Positions 18,505 through 27,089 of a stretch of DNA of 64,000 nt are shown piece by piece. The first letter of the stretch is position 1. Each line of letters begins with the position of its first letter. Under the pieces are notes generated by a model. The model was not told the origin of the DNA, did no database searches, and worked only from the letters and a program-made list of their open reading frames with translations. The position numbers and the translations under genes were made by a program. The DNA lies in assembly GCA_036703985.1 (NCBI GenBank), contig DATNQN010000052.1:1-64000 (forward strand), in the 5' to 3' direction. The stretch comes from Leptolyngbyaceae cyanobacterium (GTDB taxonomy: Bacteria > Cyanobacteriota > Cyanobacteriia > Cyanobacteriales > Aerosakkonemataceae).

Positions 18505-18741
18505 ATGTTAAACGTCACAGTTGATGAAATACAACGCGATCCTTTGAAATATCTTCATCAAGTAGAAGCTGGTGAAACTGTTGTAATTATGAGATCTGAT
18601 AAACCGATCGCCGAACTTAGACCTATTGCTAGTAATAAGCAATTACGACCATTAGGTTTGTGTGCAGGCGAGTTTACCGTTCCAGATGATTTCGATGCTC
18701 CTTTACCAGAAGATCTTCTTAGCACATTCGAGGGCAAATGA
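18505..18741 (+). CDS. Phd/YefM-type antitoxin
   Basis: A 78-aa antitoxin. The N-terminal DNA-binding fold VTVDEIQRDPLKYLHQVEAGE and [15 protein letters not shown] are the Phd/YefM signature. The acidic C-terminal tail (FDAPLPEDLLSTFEGK) should wrap the toxin. Its stop overlaps the VapC start by 4 bp (ATGA), giving a coupled antitoxin-first operon that is probably autoregulated. A decayed copy of this gene lies at 20955-21133. Confidence 0.93.
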   Translation: MLNVTVDEIQRDPLKYLHQVEAGETVVIMRSDKPIAELRPIASNKQLRPLGLCAGEFTVPDDFDAPLPEDLLSTFEGK

Positions 18742-19121
18742 AGATTTTACTAGATACACATATCTTTTTATGGTACATCAGTGGCGATCCTAAATTACCA
18801 ACAGATATTCGGGATGCAATTCGCGATCCAAATAACGAAGTTTATCTGAGTGCAATTTCAATTTGGGAAGCAATTGTTAAATATCAGTTGGGTAAGTTAC
18901 CTCTGCCCGATCGTCCCGAAAATTATTTACCCAAACAGCGCGATCGTCATCAAATTGCCAGTCTTGCGCTTGATGAAAATATGGTAATTCAACTGGCTAA
19001 ACTGCCCCCATTACATCGCGATCCATTTGACAGGATGCTCATCTGTCAAGCTTTACAAAATGGCCTGACAATTGCAACGGTAGATCCAGCAGTTCGTGCA
19101 TACCCAGTCAGCTTTCTCTAG
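18738..19121 (+). CDS. PIN-domain toxin, VapC family
   Basis: A 127-aa PIN ribonuclease. The acidic active site is complete: LLDTHIFLW (first Asp), SAISIWEA (Glu), HRDPFDRML and IATVDPAV (last Asps). It is the toxin partner of the overlapping Phd-type antitoxin and probably cleaves tRNA or mRNA when free. Length is typical. Confidence 0.94.
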   Translation: MKILLDTHIFLWYISGDPKLPTDIRDAIRDPNNEVYLSAISIWEAIVKYQLGKLPLPDRPENYLPKQRDRHQIASLALDENMVIQLAKLPPLHRDPFDRMLICQALQNGLTIATVDPAVRAYPVSFL

Positions 19122-19151
19122 GAATTCAAACAATTGCAATATCTCTATCAA

Positions 19152-19412
19152 TCAACCATAAATTTCCCTGCGGTGTCCGATCTGATAAATAGCGATCGTA
19201 TTTAACTCAACATTAAAACCATAAATCACCCGATAGTCACCCACCCTTAGCTTAAAATAACCTGCCAGATTAGCTGTCAAAGGAACGGGGGTAATTTGGT
19301 CAAAGTTTGCAGCTAACCATTCAATTTTATTAACAATACGTTTGCGTACAGCGCCACTCAGTTTATCCAAAGCTATCAACGCTTCAGGTTCGTACTCAAC
19401 TGAATAATTCAT
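19152..19412 (-). CDS. RelE/ParE-family toxin
   Basis: An 86-aa toxin with the RelE/ParE fold: YSVEYEPEALIALDKLSGAV at the start, GYFKLRVGDYRVIYGF in the middle, and IYQIGHRREIYG at the end with the Arg/His/Tyr residues typical of ribosome-dependent RelE mRNases. It overlaps the preceding antitoxin gene by 4 bp. It is convergent with the VapC operon, with a 30-bp gap. Confidence 0.93.
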   Translation of the reverse strand: MNYSVEYEPEALIALDKLSGAVRKRIVNKIEWLAANFDQITPVPLTANLAGYFKLRVGDYRVIYGFNVELNTIAIYQIGHRREIYG

Positions 19413-19633
19413 TCCGCTTGCAAACCCAATTTCTGATAAGCTTCCTCTGCTGGAATTCCGCGTTTTCCTGCTTCTCTTCGCTGCATTTGCTCTATCAACT
19501 GTTGCTTAACTTCTGCTTTAATTTCCTTTCCTTCGTCAGGATCTCCAAAATACTCGTCTAGACATTGTTCGACGATATGCCGAATTAGGTCTGAGAGTTG
19601 TTCAACTGTCATATCTTTGACTTGCATTTTCAT
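19409..19633 (-). CDS. Antitoxin of the RelE-type module
   Basis: A 74-aa acidic helical protein (VEQLSDLIRHIVEQCLDEYF, then EIKAEVKQQLIEQMQRREAG). It lies directly upstream of, and overlaps by 4 bp, the RelE-type toxin. This cyanobacterial antitoxin type has no classical RelB ribbon-helix-helix signature that I can point to, so the assignment rests on gene order, size and charge. Confidence 0.85.
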   Translation of the reverse strand: MKMQVKDMTVEQLSDLIRHIVEQCLDEYFGDPDEGKEIKAEVKQQLIEQMQRREAGKRGIPAEEAYQKLGLQAE

Positions 19634-19810
19634 TTTCTTGGCAGTGTGACTGTTAATATTTTAGCTTGGTTGAGCAAAGAAGGCGCTAATTGTTTAACAG
19701 CTTGATCGATAGGCAGAACTGCTACACAATTCAATTTTGTGTTATAAATATACTACAGAAATAATTCGTTACACAAAATCTGCCTTACGAAGTGACAGAA
19801 AAGCACTAAA

Positions 19811-19825
19811 AGGAGAATGGCCATG
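19811..19825 (+). promoter_or_regulatory. Ribosome binding site that decides the start of the kinase-like gene
   Basis: AGGAG at 19811-19815 lies only 1 bp from the first ATG (19817) but 7 bp from the second (19823). The second ATG is therefore the likely start. Confidence 0.7.
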
Positions 19826-20368
19826 AAAAAAGTAGCGGTGTTTGGTAATGCTGGAGGCGGTAAATCAACTCTAAGCAAGAGATTATCCCAAATCACTGGT
19901 TTACCACTTCACGTCTTAGACAAGATTAAATTTCAATCAGGGGGTACGGAAGTTCCCCATGAAGACTATAAGCGTACCCATCAGCAAATTTTAGATGCCG
20001 ATCGATGGATTATTGACGGATTTGGTTGTATGGAAACCCTTTGGCAGAGGCTTGATGCGGCAGATAGTCTGGTTTATATCGATCTACCTCTATATGTGCA
20101 TTTCTGGTGGGTAACTAAACGATTCATCATAGGTTATTTTAAACCACCAGAAGGCTGGCCGCAAAATAGTCCTATGTTGAGAAGTTCGCTTAGTAGCTAC
20201 CGCGTACTTTGGTTATGTCACGAGAAATTAACCCCACGATATCGCGAGTATATCAAGCAAGCACAAAGTACCAAAAACGTTTATCACCTGCGATCGACCA
20301 AACAGATTTCCCAATTTTTTGAATTAATTGAAAATGAGATTAACTTTAAAGATGGTGCGTCACCCTAA
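19823..20368 (+). CDS. P-loop nucleotide kinase-like protein (FlaR / adenylate-kinase-like)
   Basis: A 181-aa P-loop NTPase. Walker A is VFGNAGGGKSTLSK, followed by LHVLDKIKFQ and WIIDGFGCMETLWQR, and the Walker-B-like VYIDLP. This pattern is seen in topology-modulation (FlaR) and shikimate/adenylate-kinase-like proteins of unknown substrate. It probably phosphorylates a small molecule or nucleotide in the cytosol. It sits between toxin-antitoxin modules but has no visible link to them. Confidence 0.8.
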   Translation: MKKVAVFGNAGGGKSTLSKRLSQITGLPLHVLDKIKFQSGGTEVPHEDYKRTHQQILDADRWIIDGFGCMETLWQRLDAADSLVYIDLPLYVHFWWVTKRFIIGYFKPPEGWPQNSPMLRSSLSSYRVLWLCHEKLTPRYREYIKQAQSTKNVYHLRSTKQISQFFELIENEINFKDGASP

Positions 20369-20408
20369 CGATTCAAAATCGAATGTACTTAATAGTATCC
20401 CACCTCTA

Positions 20409-20666
20409 TCAATTCAGCAAAGCATCATATTCATCGTGAGAGCCAATCCACAGCCAGTAATAATCTTCCCCTTTTTTTAAAGCTAATGCGCGGTAGTCTT
20501 CCGTAATCCGAACCGACCATAAGTTTTTGCCTACCTTTTTGAAGTGCAAAGATGGATGAAATTGGTTCTGTTTCCAAAGCTGATAGACTTTTCGAGCTTG
20601 CTATTTCATTTCGGGAGATAAGGCTGCATAAGCTTTCTAAAAATCAGAAGTTGTCAAGGATTTCAT
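20409..20666 (-). pseudogene. RelE/ParE-type toxin relic with two in-frame amber codons
   Basis: From the ATG at 20666 the frame reads MKSLTTSDF-TAG-KAYAALSPEMK-TAG-QARKVYQLWKQNQF and then a complete toxin core (HFKKVGKNLWSVRITEDYRA, then YYWLWIGSHDEYDALLN) to TGA. The stops are at 20637-20639 (probably from TGG) and 20601-20603 (probably from CAG). No indel is seen, so the decay is by point mutation only. The start overlaps the intact antitoxin gene upstream by 23 bp. Without readthrough no toxin can be made, unless translation restarts downstream. Confidence 0.85.
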
Positions 20667-20865
20667 CAATATCCCTCACGTTATTGGCTGCTATATCTGC
20701 TTCTGCTTTCGCAATCAGAGCATCTAATTTACCTGCTGCCAAATCCTCTTCCATTTGTCTATCCCACTTTTCATTTAAATAGTTTTGAATCCATCCTGCT
20801 AATTGGCGAATATCATTTTCTGGTAGCTGTTTAATCGCTGCTTCGATTTCTGGCAAAGCGTTCAT
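20644..20865 (-). CDS. Antitoxin-like protein orphaned by toxin decay
   Basis: A 73-aa acidic helical protein (LPENDIRQLAGWIQNYLNEKW, then RDIDEILDNF). It is the upstream partner of the RelE-type relic at 20409-20666. It remains fully open. It may persist because it neutralises a related toxin elsewhere, or it may be a decaying leftover. Confidence 0.8.
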   Translation of the reverse strand: MNALPEIEAAIKQLPENDIRQLAGWIQNYLNEKWDRQMEEDLAAGKLDALIAKAEADIAANNVRDIDEILDNF

Positions 20866-20867
20866 AG

Positions 20868-21140
<273 letters not shown>

Positions 21141-21169
21141 TGACACTACACTGCTAGAATAATTCCCAC

Positions 21170-23059
21170 TTACCAAGGACTACCAATCATCGTAAAAGCC
21201 GCCCAATAAAAAGGATGTTTGAAATCCGTATTTCCCAAAGCAGCTAATTTAGGTGGCAAAAATACCCCTTCTCCTAACATTGGCCCTTGCAATTTTCCAT
21301 CCTCAAAACGCACGTTTCCCCGCAACATTTCGATTTGCGTTTGTCTCAATCCCTCCGCCTTAATTGGCGCTACTCTTAACTGTTGATAAAATTCAGTCAT
21401 CAGTGCCAAAGTTGCAATATCGCTAACACTCCACAAACTAGCCAGTGCTGACTTTACGCCGCTATTCACCGCTAAACCCGCAAAACCCATCTCCGCATCT
21501 TCATCTCCCACTGCCGTCCGACAAGCACTCAATACTAACAATTCCACTGGTGGATTATTCCATTGCAATTGTCTCATTTTATCCAGTGTTAATTTACTAT
21601 CCCAAAACTGAATATAAGAGTTATTCGGCGATCCCGATCTGAATTCGGCATGAGTAGCTAAATGAACGATTCCAAACCGTTGAGACGCTCGTTGATTCCT
21701 CAAATTATTTAAAGTAAATTGCTGATTTAAAAACTGTTTTCCCTGCCAAGAACCGGGCCAAAGTACTCCGGAAACGTCTTCTAAAATTGCTGACAACTCA
21801 ACAGGCACGGAAATTAAAGGTGCTTGTTCCTTAAATTCAGAAGCACCCATTGCCAATACTGGTAAATTTTTAATATCTTTATAAAGAGTATCGGTCATGT
21901 TAAAAGCTGGAATTAATCCGATACTGTACTTTTCAACTAAAAACTTTTGCCCATCGTGCAAAGCTGCTAAAGGTATACTCCGCAAACCACTACCCATACA
22001 GAAAATTAAAGTATCTATTTGATTACTTGCCAATTCAGATGCTAGCGGTGCAATTAACCACCCGTATAACTTTTGAGCAGCAGGTAAATAGGTAGTTGTA
22101 TTTACTCTGGTAGGGTCTGTTACTTCTCTGGTGAACTGTCTCACCACATTCAACAGCGCGTCTTTGTTCGCTTCCGGTAACATTTTCCGAATCGGTGCTT
22201 GCTGAGGTAAAACTAATATCAATTCCAGTCGTTCGGGAGTCGGTACTGCATAAATTAAGGCTGGCTTTTTGCCAGTTTGTTTCGCTAATTTAGCTAAAGT
22301 TTCTGCGATTTCTCTTGACCCAAAAGCCGTGTTAGAAAGATTAGTTTTAAAATAGTTTTCATAATCCCTTTCCCAACTTTGTTCGATCGCGGATACCGCC
22401 TCAGTCGAGTTGACTTGGGAAAGAGCTTCTACCAAATTAGGAGGATTAGTTTCCTGATTTCCATTGTCAGACACAAAAACTTGAGATTTTACTGATTCTC
22501 TTGGTAAAATTGTTTCGCTCAATGGAGAAATACCTTCCTCCGCCGGAGTTTTATTTAAATAATCATTGACATTGATATATATAGGTTCATTTTGATTAAT
22601 TAGGCTTCCTCCTCTCGTAATTGCTGCTGTTGTAGCGCGAACTCGCACGTTAAATAATTGTTGCAATACGACATTCGGATCGTCTTTTTTTTCTAAAGTA
22701 AATAGCACTTCACTGCAAGGACTGCCAGGAGTTTCGGCAACGCATACCACTGGTTGGCGATTGATTACTCCAGTGGTGATATAATTGAGCGTTCCATTAT
22801 TGTAAAAAGTTTGGAATTTTTCCGAAACTTCTATGCAGCGTCGCTGGGGAGTGTACCCCGCGTTGCTGAAATAATCGGAAACCCATCGAATTACCGGTAC
22901 ATCTCCCCGTGAAGTATGGGCGATCGTAGTCGGGACACCATCTTTTATACCGCAGAAGAAGTTTGGAGTTGGGGCAGCACCGGAGCGCTCGCCAACAGAA
23001 GCAAAACTTAACGTGAAAGCGAAAACAGTCACTATCCGGGCAAATAACGTATTTTTCAT
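21170..23059 (-). CDS. Exported CHAT-domain protease
   Basis: A 629-aa protein starting at the ATG at 23059, which gives a clean signal peptide (KNTLFARIVTVFAFTLSF). The N-terminal ~250 residues hold no named repeat; this part carries paired Cys and an extended region. The C-terminal ~330 residues are a CHAT (caspase-like) peptidase: the His is in VHLATHAEF and the Cys in LVLSACRTAVG, followed by GVKSALASLWSVSD and a final HPFYWAAFTMIG. Unlike the two large CHAT proteins at 37951-46184 it lacks TPRs. Substrate unknown. It is not obviously in an operon. Confidence 0.9.
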   Translation of the reverse strand: MKNTLFARIVTVFAFTLSFASVGERSGAAPTPNFFCGIKDGVPTTIAHTSRGDVPVIRWVSDYFSNAGYTPQRRCIEVSEKFQTFYNNGTLNYITTGVINRQPVVCVAETPGSPCSEVLFTLEKKDDPNVVLQQLFNVRVRATTAAITRGGSLINQNEPIYINVNDYLNKTPAEEGISPLSETILPRESVKSQVFVSDNGNQETNPPNLVEALSQVNSTEAVSAIEQSWERDYENYFKTNLSNTAFGSREIAETLAKLAKQTGKKPALIYAVPTPERLELILVLPQQAPIRKMLPEANKDALLNVVRQFTREVTDPTRVNTTTYLPAAQKLYGWLIAPLASELASNQIDTLIFCMGSGLRSIPLAALHDGQKFLVEKYSIGLIPAFNMTDTLYKDIKNLPVLAMGASEFKEQAPLISVPVELSAILEDVSGVLWPGSWQGKQFLNQQFTLNNLRNQRASQRFGIVHLATHAEFRSGSPNNSYIQFWDSKLTLDKMRQLQWNNPPVELLVLSACRTAVGDEDAEMGFAGLAVNSGVKSALASLWSVSDIATLALMTEFYQQLRVAPIKAEGLRQTQIEMLRGNVRFEDGKLQGPMLGEGVFLPPKLAALGNTDFKHPFYWAAFTMIGSPW

Positions 23060-23086
23060 AAAATTATCAGCTTTACTCAACTGCAA

Positions 23087-23810
23087 ATTTTATAATCAAG
23101 CTCATGTAGGGTAGTCAAAAGAAAGCAACCTGGACAACCGTTCAAAACAAATTTGTACGGGACGCAAAATAAAAAATGGGTTAAATGGCCACTATTTTAG
23201 CTGGCCAGCAAATCAAAGTTTAATTAAACTCTTTTTAATTTAATTATATGAGGCTAAACCTTAATCCCTCTCGTGAAAGGTATAAATTTATAGTTTTTGC
23301 ATTATATCCAGCTTACAGCAAAGCCAGTAAATTTACCATCTGGCATAAGCGTTCCCCGCCACATATATATACTCGTGTAGTAGTATAATATTGCTGCCAG
23401 TGTTAAATGCCAGGGAAGGCATTAGTTTGATATCTATTTTGGCAGATCCGATACAAACTGGTTGAAAGCGATTTTACTGACTCTGAAATTCCCGATCGCG
23501 ATCGGGCCTTTTTGGGATGTACATTTATTTAAGTATTCGATCCGATGAGGCTTGAATTTTTTAATACTAGCAACTGGCAACCACATAAAATTCCTCAGAT
23601 CGTTTCCGTAAATTCCACAGTTTCATCCTGAACAAGCAAATAAGTCAGCGAAAAGCTTTCATAGAAAAGCAACTTTTCATATTTATCCATATCACTAACT
23701 AGAGTTAATTCTCTAGTGGTGTAATCTGCCAAAAAAAAGCAGACTGGACGCGCTGCTTTATTTAGCTTTCACAAATTTCATCAACCTTAGAAAAAGACTA
23801 CCGGGGTCGT
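23087..23810. other. 724-bp intergenic region
   Basis: There is no credible protein gene on either strand between the CHAT gene start and the kinase at 23811. The stretch is AT-rich with a possible -10 box (TATAAT) near 23390 and the palindrome at 23491-23515. It could hold a small RNA, reported separately. Confidence 0.5.
23491..23515 (+). terminator. Palindrome plus T-run, terminator-like
   Basis: CCCGATCGCGATCGGG at 23491-23506 is a perfect 16-bp palindrome, followed by CC and a run of five T. It would act as a rho-independent terminator for plus-strand RNA. No plus-strand gene lies upstream, so it may end a non-coding RNA. It also contains a HIP1-like core, so it could be a HIP1-derived palindrome only. 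Confidence 0.4.
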
Positions 23811-25646
23811 ATGCCAAGAATCCTGTTGCACGCTGAAGCGAGTCACCCAATGTTGGGTAATTTACTAGACGATCGTTATCAAATAATCCAAGTTTTGAAT
23901 GCTGGTGCATTTGGACGGACGTATATTGCTAAAGACACTTTATCAATCAAACATCCTAAATGTGTAATTAAGCATCTCAAACCTGCTAGTAACGACTCCC
24001 ATTTCTTGCAAACAGTTAGGCGTTTGTTTGTCAGCGAAACTCATACATTAAAATATTTGGGCGAACACGATCGCATTCCGCAAGTATTAGCTTACTTTGA
24101 AGATGACCAAGGCTTTTACTTAGTACAAGAATTCATTCCCGGAATACCCCTGAGTACCCTATTGCCAACCAGCCAACGCTGTGGAAAACGCTGGAACCAA
24201 ACTCGAACCATCCAGCTATTGCAAGAAGTATTGAGTATTCTAGAATTCGTTCACGGTCAAGGCATCATTCACGGCGATATTAAGCCAAACAATATTATCA
24301 AACGCGCCTCAGATGGCAAATATTGTTTGATTGAATTTGGCGCAGTTCGATCGATATCTGACTCATTAACCAATCCCCCAGAAACACTGGACTTGAGCTT
24401 TTCTCTTCCACCAGCCGGGTACGTACCACCCGAACAACTGGCACATCAGCCAAAACCTAACAGCGATATTTATGCGTTAGGCGCGATCGCTATTCAAGCG
24501 CTGACTGGACTGCATCCCACCCAACTACAGATAGAAGCTGACAAACAAAAGTGGCATCAACAAAGGCAAGTTAGCGAGCAACTGGTTTCTGTACTCAACC
24601 AAATGGTACGCTATCACTGTAAAGACCGATACCAGAGCGCAACAGAGGCTCTGCAAGCGCTTGAGTATCTGGTAGACAGAACTCAGGAGTCAAAAGTGAG
24701 TAATCAAGAGCCAGAAGCCACGACTCAGACTCTAGAAGCCGTAGGCCCAGATGATTCCCCAATTTATCAAGAAATACCAGACATATCCTTAAATTATCCT
24801 ATAGATGAGCCAGAACCTACCCTTGAAAACTCACAATTACCTAATGAAAGGGTACGTGATATCACTATAGAAATTTCAGATATACTATTACCTCAGCCAG
24901 TACATGAGCCAGAGAATTCTTTAGCTTTTTTGGGAGAGGAACCGGAATTAGTCAGCCACGACGAAGACAGCATTTCAGTAGAAATGCAAATGCCAGAAAT
25001 ACAGTTAAACCCGTTTGCAGAAGAATCGGAATTCAGCCGTGAAAATGCGCCAGAAAACGCGGATTTAGAGGAAGATTCATTAGCTGAATTATCACCTCTA
25101 GAATCCTTACCATTAGTGCCATCTCCCACCCCAATCTATGATGCTAATTTTGATTCAGAAGAAGCAAACCAACCCCAAAAAAACAAACGTGGTTTTAAAC
25201 TTCCTAAAATCCCGGCTGCACTAGCAGCATTGGGAGTTGGGATTGCCGTCAATGCAATGGTGATGGCAGGGGGATTATTTTATATATCCCAACCCAATCC
25301 CAGCCAATTTAAAGAAGTCGAGCAAATAATTAACCAAGTACAGTGGGAAGAAGGAGCTAAAAAAGTATGTGAAATTCCCTATATCTGCTTTTGGCAAAAC
25401 AGAGAAAAACCAACTCTTCAACAAAGTAAAGAAGACGTTTATAAATTGCTGCAACAAGCTTATAAAAGGGCTGAAGTGCGTGATTTTACTGGGGCTTTAA
25501 AGCATCTAGAAAAAGTTTCTCCTCAAGCTCCCGGCTATGCTCAAGTCAAAGCCAAAATTGCCGAATATCAGAAAAAACAGCGAATCAAAGCAGAGGCTGA
25601 GAAGATTGCCAAGTCAAAATTAAATGGTAATCGTGCTAGTCGCTAA
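23811..25646 (+). CDS. Ser/Thr protein kinase-like protein with altered catalytic residues
   Basis: A 611-aa protein. The kinase domain (about residues 15-290) has a degenerate Gly loop (LNAGAFGRTY, first Gly replaced by Asn), the beta-3 Lys in CVIKHLKP, HGDIKPNN in place of HRDIKPQN, and IEFGAV in place of DFG. A Pro/Glu-rich linker (about 290-460) with acidic ProGlu repeats leads to one membrane helix (about 470-495). A C-terminal helical part (AYKRAEVRDFTGALKHLEKV, TPR-like) follows. The catalytic-loop Asp is kept but the Mg-binding Asp of DFG is Glu, so activity is doubtful. The ATG at 23850 (MLGNLLDDRYQ) is an alternative start. Confidence 0.88.
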   Translation: MPRILLHAEASHPMLGNLLDDRYQIIQVLNAGAFGRTYIAKDTLSIKHPKCVIKHLKPASNDSHFLQTVRRLFVSETHTLKYLGEHDRIPQVLAYFEDDQGFYLVQEFIPGIPLSTLLPTSQRCGKRWNQTRTIQLLQEVLSILEFVHGQGIIHGDIKPNNIIKRASDGKYCLIEFGAVRSISDSLTNPPETLDLSFSLPPAGYVPPEQLAHQPKPNSDIYALGAIAIQALTGLHPTQLQIEADKQKWHQQRQVSEQLVSVLNQMVRYHCKDRYQSATEALQALEYLVDRTQESKVSNQEPEATTQTLEAVGPDDSPIYQEIPDISLNYPIDEPEPTLENSQLPNERVRDITIEISDILLPQPVHEPENSLAFLGEEPELVSHDEDSISVEMQMPEIQLNPFAEESEFSRENAPENADLEEDSLAELSPLESLPLVPSPTPIYDANFDSEEANQPQKNKRGFKLPKIPAALAALGVGIAVNAMVMAGGLFYISQPNPSQFKEVEQIINQVQWEEGAKKVCEIPYICFWQNREKPTLQQSKEDVYKLLQQAYKRAEVRDFTGALKHLEKVSPQAPGYAQVKAKIAEYQKKQRIKAEAEKIAKSKLNGNRASR

Positions 25647-25757
25647 AGGAGAGATGGGGAGATGGGGAGATGGGGAGATAGGGGAAAGACAATATGAAGA
25701 TAGATAAGTTAATTATTAGTTAATTATCTAATTCCTTCATCCTTCATCCTTCACCCT
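25647..25757. repeat. Simple tandem repeats between kinase and codA
   Basis: GGGGAGAT units near 25651-25680, then CATCCTTCA / CACCCTTCA units near 25737-25767 that run into the 3' end of codA. They lie between two convergent genes. Confidence 0.7.
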
Positions 25758-26978
25758 TCACCCTTCACCTAATAATTTTCCTTGAGAAATTACATAAAGC
25801 ACCGTAGCGCGACGGCGAATCGCATCAAAAGTATTATCAGCATCCAAAACAATTAAATTAGCAGGTTTACCCACTTCAATACCATATTTATCTTCTAGAT
25901 GCAAAGTTTTAGCTCCATGCGTCGTCACCATATCGAAACAAGCATCAATTTCAGCCATCCCCGTCATCTGACAAACGTGAACCGCCATGTGCGCCACATC
26001 CAACATATTTCCTGTTCCCAAACTATACCAGGGGTCTTGGATGCAATCATGACCCAAACTCACGTTAAGTCCTGCTTGCCACAACTCTTTCACCCGCGTC
26101 ACGCCTCGCCGTTTGGGATAAGTATCAGTCCGTCCTTGCAGCGTTATATTGATTAAAGGATTAGCAATAAAATTGATTTTCGCTCGTTGTAAAAAGCCCA
26201 TTAATTTACCAGCATAAGCATTATTATAAGAACCAAATGCTGTAGTGTGGCTGGCAGTTACTTTTTCATTCAAACCAGTACGAATTGCACCCGCTGCCAC
26301 CACTTCTAAAAAGCGCGATTGCTCATCATCTATTTCATCGCAATGAATATCAATTAATCGATCATATTTTTCAGCTAATTCAAATATCCGATGCACCGAT
26401 TTTACCCCATCTTCGCGGGTAAATTCATAATGCGGAATTCCCCCCACCACATCTGCACCTAACTTTAATGCTTCTTCCAGTAATTCTTCATTTTTAGAAT
26501 GTCCGTAAATGCCATCTTGGGGAAAAGCCACTACCTGCAAAGTCATCCAATCTTTCACTAATTCTCGCACTGCCAACAAACCTTGCAGCGCCGTTAAACT
26601 AGATTCGCTCACATCTGCGTGAGAACGCACGAACAACACACCTTGGGAGGCTTGTAACTTAAGAGTTTTTAGCGCCCTTTCTTTCACATCTTCCAAGGTT
26701 AAACTTTGTTTGCGTTCTCGCCAAATTTCGATTCCTTCAAATAAAGTGCCGCTTTGATTCCATCGCGGTTCTCCCGCCGTTAAAGCTGAATCTAAATGAA
26801 TGTGAGATTCTACAAATGGCGGACTGACTAATTTTCCTTGGATATCTATTTCTAATTGTGCGGGTTCACTTAGATGAGGTGCGATCGCGCTAATTTTACC
26901 ATCCGCAATCCCAATATCAACTTCCCCATCCTTCAAACGACAACGATGCAACAATAAATCATAAAACTTTAAACTCAT
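25758..26978 (-). CDS. codA: Cytosine deaminase
   Basis: A 406-aa amidohydrolase that deaminates cytosine to uracil for pyrimidine salvage. The sequence follows E. coli CodA closely: HIHLDSALTAGEPRWNQSGT, the HADVSESSLTALQG segment, IPHYEFTREDGVKS, the metal/substrate motif IDIHCDEIDDEQSRFLE, VTASHTTAFGSYNNAY, LQGRTDTYPKRRGVTRVKE, and SLGHDCIQDPWYSLG. All metal and catalytic residues (HxH, Glu-His, Asp) are present. It is monocistronic with a divergent kinase gene upstream. Confidence 0.96.
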   Translation of the reverse strand: MSLKFYDLLLHRCRLKDGEVDIGIADGKISAIAPHLSEPAQLEIDIQGKLVSPPFVESHIHLDSALTAGEPRWNQSGTLFEGIEIWRERKQSLTLEDVKERALKTLKLQASQGVLFVRSHADVSESSLTALQGLLAVRELVKDWMTLQVVAFPQDGIYGHSKNEELLEEALKLGADVVGGIPHYEFTREDGVKSVHRIFELAEKYDRLIDIHCDEIDDEQSRFLEVVAAGAIRTGLNEKVTASHTTAFGSYNNAYAGKLMGFLQRAKINFIANPLINITLQGRTDTYPKRRGVTRVKELWQAGLNVSLGHDCIQDPWYSLGTGNMLDVAHMAVHVCQMTGMAEIDACFDMVTTHGAKTLHLEDKYGIEVGKPANLIVLDADNTFDAIRRRATVLYVISQGKLLGEG

Positions 26979-27089
26979 AAATATTCCTTTACATTTAGTC
27001 TTTCAAATCCTTACAGTATCTTACCAATTATCCATTACGTACTTTTGCACTTGTGTTAGGAAAGAGTAAGACATTAGCATCGCCACCTT

